This document shows, one piece after another, positions 58,804 through 64,000 of a DNA stretch of 64,000 nt. Positions within the stretch are counted from its first letter, which is position 1; each line of letters opens with the position of its first letter. This stretch comes from Hypoxylon rubiginosum. Lineage: Eukaryota > Ascomycota > Sordariomycetes > Xylariales > Hypoxylaceae. A model generated the notes under the pieces. It was not told where the DNA came from and did not search any database. It was given only the letters and a program-made list of their open reading frames with translations. Position numbers and translations under genes: made by a program. Location of the stretch: NCBI GenBank assembly GCA_902806565.1, contig CADCXA010000015.1, positions 744,001 to 808,000 on the forward strand, in the 5' to 3' direction.

Positions 58804-59270
58804 GATATTATTAGGATATCTTGGGGTCTGGGGGTATAGATGGAATGAGTATAGGGAAAGTTGATTGAACGACTGGCCAGCTATGTAAGCGAATAGGAAA
58901 TAGGAGTAGGAGAAATTGACTTGAATAACTACATACATATGTACATAAGGCACGTAGTTACATACACGTATGTGTCAGCTTAAGGAAACATGCAACATGC
59001 ATTCTAGCAGTTCCATGTGAAGGCTGGAAGGTTGAATGACCCCGCGCTTTCTCTGCATATAACGACACGTGATCTCGCGACAAAGCATTTCGTTAAATAT
59101 ATAGGTACATACTATGGCGGGGAACTTTCTAAAATAGCGCGTCGTGAATTTATTGTAGCCTGGCGAGACAAAGCGAGACGCGATGATCCGAACGGCGCGA
59201 AAATGACAAGAATGCATCATAACCCTTACTGATTTCCTATCGTTGGGAACAGTATTCAACCCATATTATC
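58804..59270. other. Intergenic, no gene seen
   Basis: Short promoter region of the polymerase kappa gene; contains an ACATACATATGTACAT palindrome (58929-58944). Confidence 0.6.
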
Positions 59271-61640
59271 ATGACCGGTATGGCTGCTGCGCCGGGCAGC
59301 GGTACAAATGCCCTAGAGGCAAACGTGGCGAAGCTGGCAGATGTAGCAGATGTGCCAGATGTGCCAGATGTGGTAGATGTGTCCAAACGAGATGACCAGC
59401 ACGACACTCTCAAGTACCATCTTCTTGGGCCTTCACTGACCAAGGCTGGCCAAGACTCTGTTGATCAATCTAAGGTATGCTAAGGACCTAAGGTGATAGC
59501 TTTTATCCCCCCGTATTGCTCTAACCAACCCCCCCTCGGCTTAGGTATCCGAGATAATATATAACGCATCCAAGGGGTCCAAGTACTTCAACCACGAGGA
59601 AGTCAAAGACAAGATCTTGACGCAGAAGATCGTGCAGATATTGGAAAAGAAGCGTCGCCTCGAGAAACTCGACCTGACTCGCGAGGTCAGAGCTGCCGAT
59701 CAACTTGTCGCTCAACTCGAGCTCACTCGGGACCTGACCCAGCACATAGTCCACGTCGACTGCGATGCCTTCTATGCTGCCGTGGAGCAGCTAGACCGCC
59801 CCGAGCTAAAGGATCTCCCCTTTGCTGTCGGTGGCGGTGTATTAACTACTTGTAACTATGCTGCCAGAAAATATGGATGTAGGAGTGGTATGGCTGGTTT
59901 CGTTGCAAAGAAACTCTGTCCCGATCTGCTCCTCCTACCTCTCAACTTCGACAAATACACATCCAAAGCCCAAGAGGTCCGGCGGGTATTGGCACAATAC
60001 GATCCGAGATTCGAGAGTGCTAGCATCGACGAGGCTTATCTTAATATTGCCGAATATTGTGTCGAGCATGACATGACACCCGAAGATGTCGTCCGGCAGA
60101 TGCGAGATGAGATCCATGAGACGACCAAGATCACCGTATCTGCTGGTATTGCGGCGAATTCAAAGCTTGCCAAAGTCAGTCCTCAATGAATCTAGCAATC
60201 TCGCCTCTAGCAATTAAATACTGACGTCGGGGATCAAGATATGTTCCAACATGAACAAACCGAACGGCCAGTACGTTCTACCTAATGACCGTAATGCTAT
60301 CATGACTTTTATGCGAGACCTGCCGACGAGAAAGGTGAATGGAATTGGGCGCGTCTTAGAGCGCGAGTTACAAGAGATAGGCATCAAGACGTGCGGTGAT
60401 ATCTATCCCCATCGCCAGTTCCTGGTACGTATGAATAATTTCTGCGGCGGCATAATCGAATTTGCGAGGATGCTAACTCATTCCTAGTATGTTATGATCC
60501 TCTCTAGTTTTGCACACTTCTGCTTTAGTTTCTTTTTTTTTTTTTTGTTGGGGGAGCGCATTCAGCCGTGCGATCAAGCAAGCCTCCATTTCTCTGCGCG
60601 AGATGTTAATTCATAATAGGCGACAACTTTTCGGCGATAAAACCTATGAATTTCTCATCATGTGCCATCTTGGTCTAGGCAGAACCGAAATCCAACCTGC
60701 GGAGGAATATGAGCGAAAAAGTGTTGGGACTGAGAGTACTTTCAGAGATATGTCAGATCCCCCTGTTAGCCTCCCTGGAAGTGGCTACCCCATACTCTTT
60801 TGTATGTAGTTAACTAATCATCGTCTCTATAGGTCGGATCCCACCCAATTCCGGGAAAAGCTACGATGGATAGCCGAGGAATTGGAAAAGGATATGCGAA
60901 AGGCCGAATGCAAGGGCCGAACTCTTGTTCTAAAGGTGAAGTTGCATACGTACGAAGTCTTGACCAGGCAGGTCGTAACACCGAGAGCGATTTGCGCTGC
61001 GGGCGATTTGTACAACTACGCATTACCCATCTTGGCGAAACTAGAGCAAGAGAGACCAGGCATGAAGCTACGTTTAATGGGTCTCAGGTGCACGCATCTT
61101 GTTAGCACCAAAAAGCCCGATACTCGTGCGTTTTTTGGGTTGAGACCTTCGAAGACAGAAGCTGATGTTGATGGATCGAACGGAACGAGCAAGCAAGAGG
61201 CGAGCGGAGCCGCCCAAGAGGATACCATTTCGCAGGTACCGTTAGATCATATGCGCCACAATAGCGATGATCATCCTGACCCTAATGACACTGGCATGGA
61301 AGGGCATCAAGCATTAATGGGTGACCCTTACCGCCATCATGGCAAAGAAATCGCTCCCAATCCGAAGAGAGAAGCGTCAAGTCTGGAGCCAGAGGAATGG
61401 TGGGACTGTCCGATTTGTAGCAGACCGCAGGCAACGGATGAGCGTCTCTTCAACGATCACATTGATCTATGCCTCTCGAGACAAACTATCCGCGACGCAG
61501 TCCAGCGGGATAGTGTACGTAGCTCAACTTCTACACCCGACACGCCAGCTCCTAAGAGATTGAAGAGTGGCGGTGAGAAGAAACGAGGTCGTGCATCCAC
61601 TCCTGCCGACCCGAAACAGAAGAAGCTATTCTTCGGTTGA
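59271..61640 (+). CDS. DNA polymerase kappa (Y-family, DinB-like) translesion polymerase
   Basis: Exons: 59271-59474, 59545-60174, 60239-60424, about 60603-60751, 60833-61640 (658 aa). The catalytic core has VDCDAFYAAVEQ and SIDEAYLNI with the metal-binding acids, SAGIAANSKLAK, and the helix-hairpin-helix region KVNGIGRVLERELQEIGI. The little finger contains CHLGLGRTEIQ, KSVGTESTFRDM and LTRQVVTPRAI. The C-terminus adds a UBZ-type zinc finger (CPIC, then HIDLC) and a PCNA-binding-like end (KQKKLFFG). It bypasses bulky minor-groove lesions in the nucleus. The start of exon 4 is uncertain: the expected RQLFGDK codons begin at 60621 out of phase with the nearest AG, while in-phase acceptors end at 60602 or 60578. 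An ADV/PDV repeat lies in exon 1. Confidence 0.92.
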
Positions 61641-61954
61641 CATAGAAGAAGTGGTAAATTGGTCAGTTGTGCGTAAAGCGCTCCAAAGCTTTCCATGCGA
61701 ATGGTCCTTGGTCGCCAGGGTTATTTGCAAGGCGGGTTTTCTGCTCTACATAAGATCTAACAAATATATATCAAATTTCAGTGTGGAAAGGACATCTACT
61801 CGAAACTGACTGGTTCTATTCCGTCCTCCGGCGTTTTCCCAATTCCGTCGCGTCGATATACCTATCTCTTAAGAGATTCGGTGCTTTGCCCAGTGGACAA
61901 GGCTTGTGTTACCTTGCCCTTCTTTCCCCCTAGTATGAGTCTATAAATGTCGAA
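61641..61954. other. Convergent spacer
   Basis: A 314 bp spacer between the polymerase kappa and Trk transporter stop codons. Nothing else seen. Confidence 0.6.
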
Positions 61955-64000
61955 TTAAACGATTCCTACGCCATCCAAACTTGGCCGCCTTGCCGACATC
62001 GACCTGCGAATATGGTGGTCCTCCTCTTCGACTCTATGCATGTCATCACTAGGGAGTCTAACAGCACGGTCAAGAGCTACCGGCAGGCCCCGGTGTCGAC
62101 CCCTTATCATAACAGCACACAGCACCAACTTACTCCCCGGGTAGAGACCGCCGCTGAAGCTGTAATTTACCGTCGGAAGTCCAATGCTGATGCCGACGCA
62201 TCCGTAGGCGGAGACGACTTCAAACACCGTGTTGAAGACGGAGAATGTGACTGGATCCTCAATGAAATGCTTCGTCTCGATGATCATAATGAGCAGGACG
62301 GCCAAGACGAGCCACCATAGGTCATGTGAGAGCTGTCCACGGATTTGATGGCTGATGAAGCTAATCCGACTCTCTTCTCGCTGTTCCGGGGCAACGCCCA
62401 CGCCGTACCACTCTGCAAACGCAGCACGAATCATTCGACTCAGGGACTGGACTTGGCTGCCGGGTTGCCCGTGAGAGATAGGACGAGTAAGGACGTTACC
62501 ATCGGTAGGATCCTCACCGTAGATCCCCAACGATCGTTCTTCGTAGACATTTGAGTGCCGCATTGTTATCACAACTGGATACACCGAGATATACCTGCAA
62601 GGGTTAGAGTCACGGTTAGTAAGTAGTTATTACATGACCTCTAAGAAGCTTTTTGGGGGAGCAAGGGCTGGTGATCAATAGGGCTCGTGGCTCGTAGATA
62701 CCACGAAACTCCAAATAGAGTAGGAAGGAGGAGAGAACAGAGAGCACGCACATCATTATAACGTAGAGCACTTGCAAGCCGATGAACAGTGTCGGGATGG
62801 ATACCACGTAAAACCCCCCTGAGCGTACAGCTACAGAAATATTAGCATTGGTGGGTTTCGTGCGAGCTAGGCTGAGCCTTACCAAGGGCTTGGAAGAGCC
62901 CATCGATGATACGAGAGCCGAGAGGAATTTGGTCGAGAGCCGAGTTACCAAAATTGAGTACTTCAAAAGCCACCCAATCGGTGCCGTTGAGTATGAAAAG
63001 CATGAAGACAAGCCAGTATGTTTGTCGCGACGGGAATAAATTGGTATACACACGCCGAGGATATTTGAGTATGTACTCAAGGGTGTCCTTCCAATCTACG
63101 AAATCCTGCGGATAGGTCGCTAGCTTTAAAGCTTTCACTGTAGTCCTTCGCGTCAGCAAGTTGTCTCTGCATTAGGGAAGAGAATTCAAGAAAGGAGGAA
63201 GGGAAGCAAGGTAGATATTCCAGACTCATGTATATCATCTAAAATTCACAGGGTAGCACGGGCGGCGAGGAAGGGGGGAGGGACATAGGAGCAACGTGAG
63301 ATGGAACTTACAACTACACCACAGAATCAACCGCAGAAATATGGGATATGCAGTGTTTCCAGCGAGAATCATTATCCCCATGACGATGAGTACGAAATAA
63401 GAACTTCCGTAAGGTATCATATTTAAATCCAGCACGCTCATGCCGCTATTATTGAAAGCAGACACGCCGTTGAATACGCCATTCCACCAAGGGGAAATGG
63501 CATTATCCAGGGCAGGTTGCGGCTGGTTATTGGTGAGCCACGCGCCGAGTGAAATGCACCCGAGGAATTGCCATAAAAACCAGTACAAGGGAACGATGAT
63601 GGAGAGGAGTTTGAGAGCTCGATATTCGGTACCTCCAAGCTCCTCGCGCTCCTCACTCGTTAGTCCGTGAAACTGGCCATTTCGACCAACTTTATGCCCC
63701 CTTAAGTAGTTGTTGTGGCTCCCGCGACGATCTCCTTGAGATCCGGCCGTCTCGGTGCTCGACAGGTGTCTGTGCGTAGGGATGCTACTAAGAGCGATGG
63801 ATGTCGACCTAGCTTCGGCGCGGATATCGTCAACGAAGGCCACATGCTCGACATTTCCAGCCGAGCCCCGGTTGTCCCTCCTTGCCTCTCCAGCTGCAGA
63901 AGGCGGGCTCCGCTGCTGGGGAGCTCCAGATATGTCGCCGACAAGTGAGCTAACCTCTTGCTGCGGCGGCACGATGGTAGAGAGTAGCCTTCCGTCGCTC
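61955..64000 (-). CDS. Trk/TrkH-family potassium transporter, C-terminal part (5' end outside window)
   Basis: Four exons are readable on the minus strand (64000-63312, 63137-62883, 62830-62752, 62594-61955). The frame is open at the right edge, so the start and first pore domain are missing. The first part is a long hydrophilic loop, typical of fungal Trk1. Membrane/pore segments follow: EYRALKLLSIIVPLYWFLWQ, the filter-type segment FNGVSAFNNSGMSVLD, GIMILAGNTAYPIFLRLILW, LAVRSGGFYVVSIPTLFIGL, VIMMYISVYPVV and the last filter VSAYGCVGISIGLP. The family imports K+ across the plasma membrane. The two long introns (174 and 157 nt) were set by frame and family match; the first might hide another small exon. 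The C-terminal tail is Arg- and Asp-rich. Confidence 0.9.

Noticed and set aside
60488..60546. 59-nt mini-exon in polymerase kappa
   Set aside because: It restores phase but encodes a hydrophobic poly-Phe run from a pyrimidine tract; more likely intron.

Overview
The window is from a filamentous ascomycete (Pezizomycotina, probably a sordariomycete; the class is an inference). Genes carry short GT-AG introns, mostly 51-160 nt, with CTAAC/CTGAC-like branch sites. Families typical of this group occur: DUF7730 protein, Rcf1, Rtc5, Dal5-type permease, fungal sulfotransferase-like protein. Genes lie on both strands without operons, separated by 0.3-4.8 kb of AT-richer DNA. All exon joins were deduced by reading the sequence. 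For each complete multi-exon model I checked that exon lengths sum to a whole number of codons.

Layout, left to right. 1-402: 5' part of an F-box-like gene leaving the window, then a 4.8 kb gene-free stretch. 5.2-16 kb: secreted subtilisin-like protease, squalene synthase (ERG9), a UDP-4-keto-6-deoxyglucose epimerase/reductase (UDP-rhamnose type) and a DnaJ protein. 16.5-28 kb: a large disordered coiled-coil protein, a membrane-anchored cytochrome b5-like protein, the Mre11-complex subunit Nbs1, a DUF7730 protein and a small single-pass membrane protein. 29-36 kb: histone N-terminal acetyltransferase NAA40, mitochondrial ribosomal protein bL36m, an allantoate-permease-family transporter and an oxysterol-binding protein. 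37-43.4 kb: a small secreted cysteine protein, a sulfotransferase-like protein, Rtc5 and Rcf1. 44-48.7 kb: threonine dehydratase (ILV1) followed on the same strand by a RidA enamine/imine deaminase, then an HSL-type esterase. 52-64 kb: a two-RPEL protein, a broken GH51 arabinofuranosidase, an unrecognised coiled-coil protein, DNA polymerase kappa, and the 3' part of a Trk potassium transporter leaving the right edge.

Three observations stand out. (1) ILV1 and RidA, enzymes acting on consecutive intermediates, are neighbours, and a 21-nt element with one mismatch lies upstream of both. (2) The GH51 gene keeps all recognisable exons, but a 19-bp tandem duplication in exon 6 shifts the frame just after the catalytic nucleophile. 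(3) A palindromic motif, TACCTAGGTA and variants, recurs across the intergenic DNA, and I saw no copy inside an exon. A GC-rich fold-back element in an AT-rich stretch, and a spliced secreted protein with twin CX3C motifs, also merit a look. I saw no CRISPR, rRNA or tRNA gene, intact transposon or secondary-metabolite cluster.
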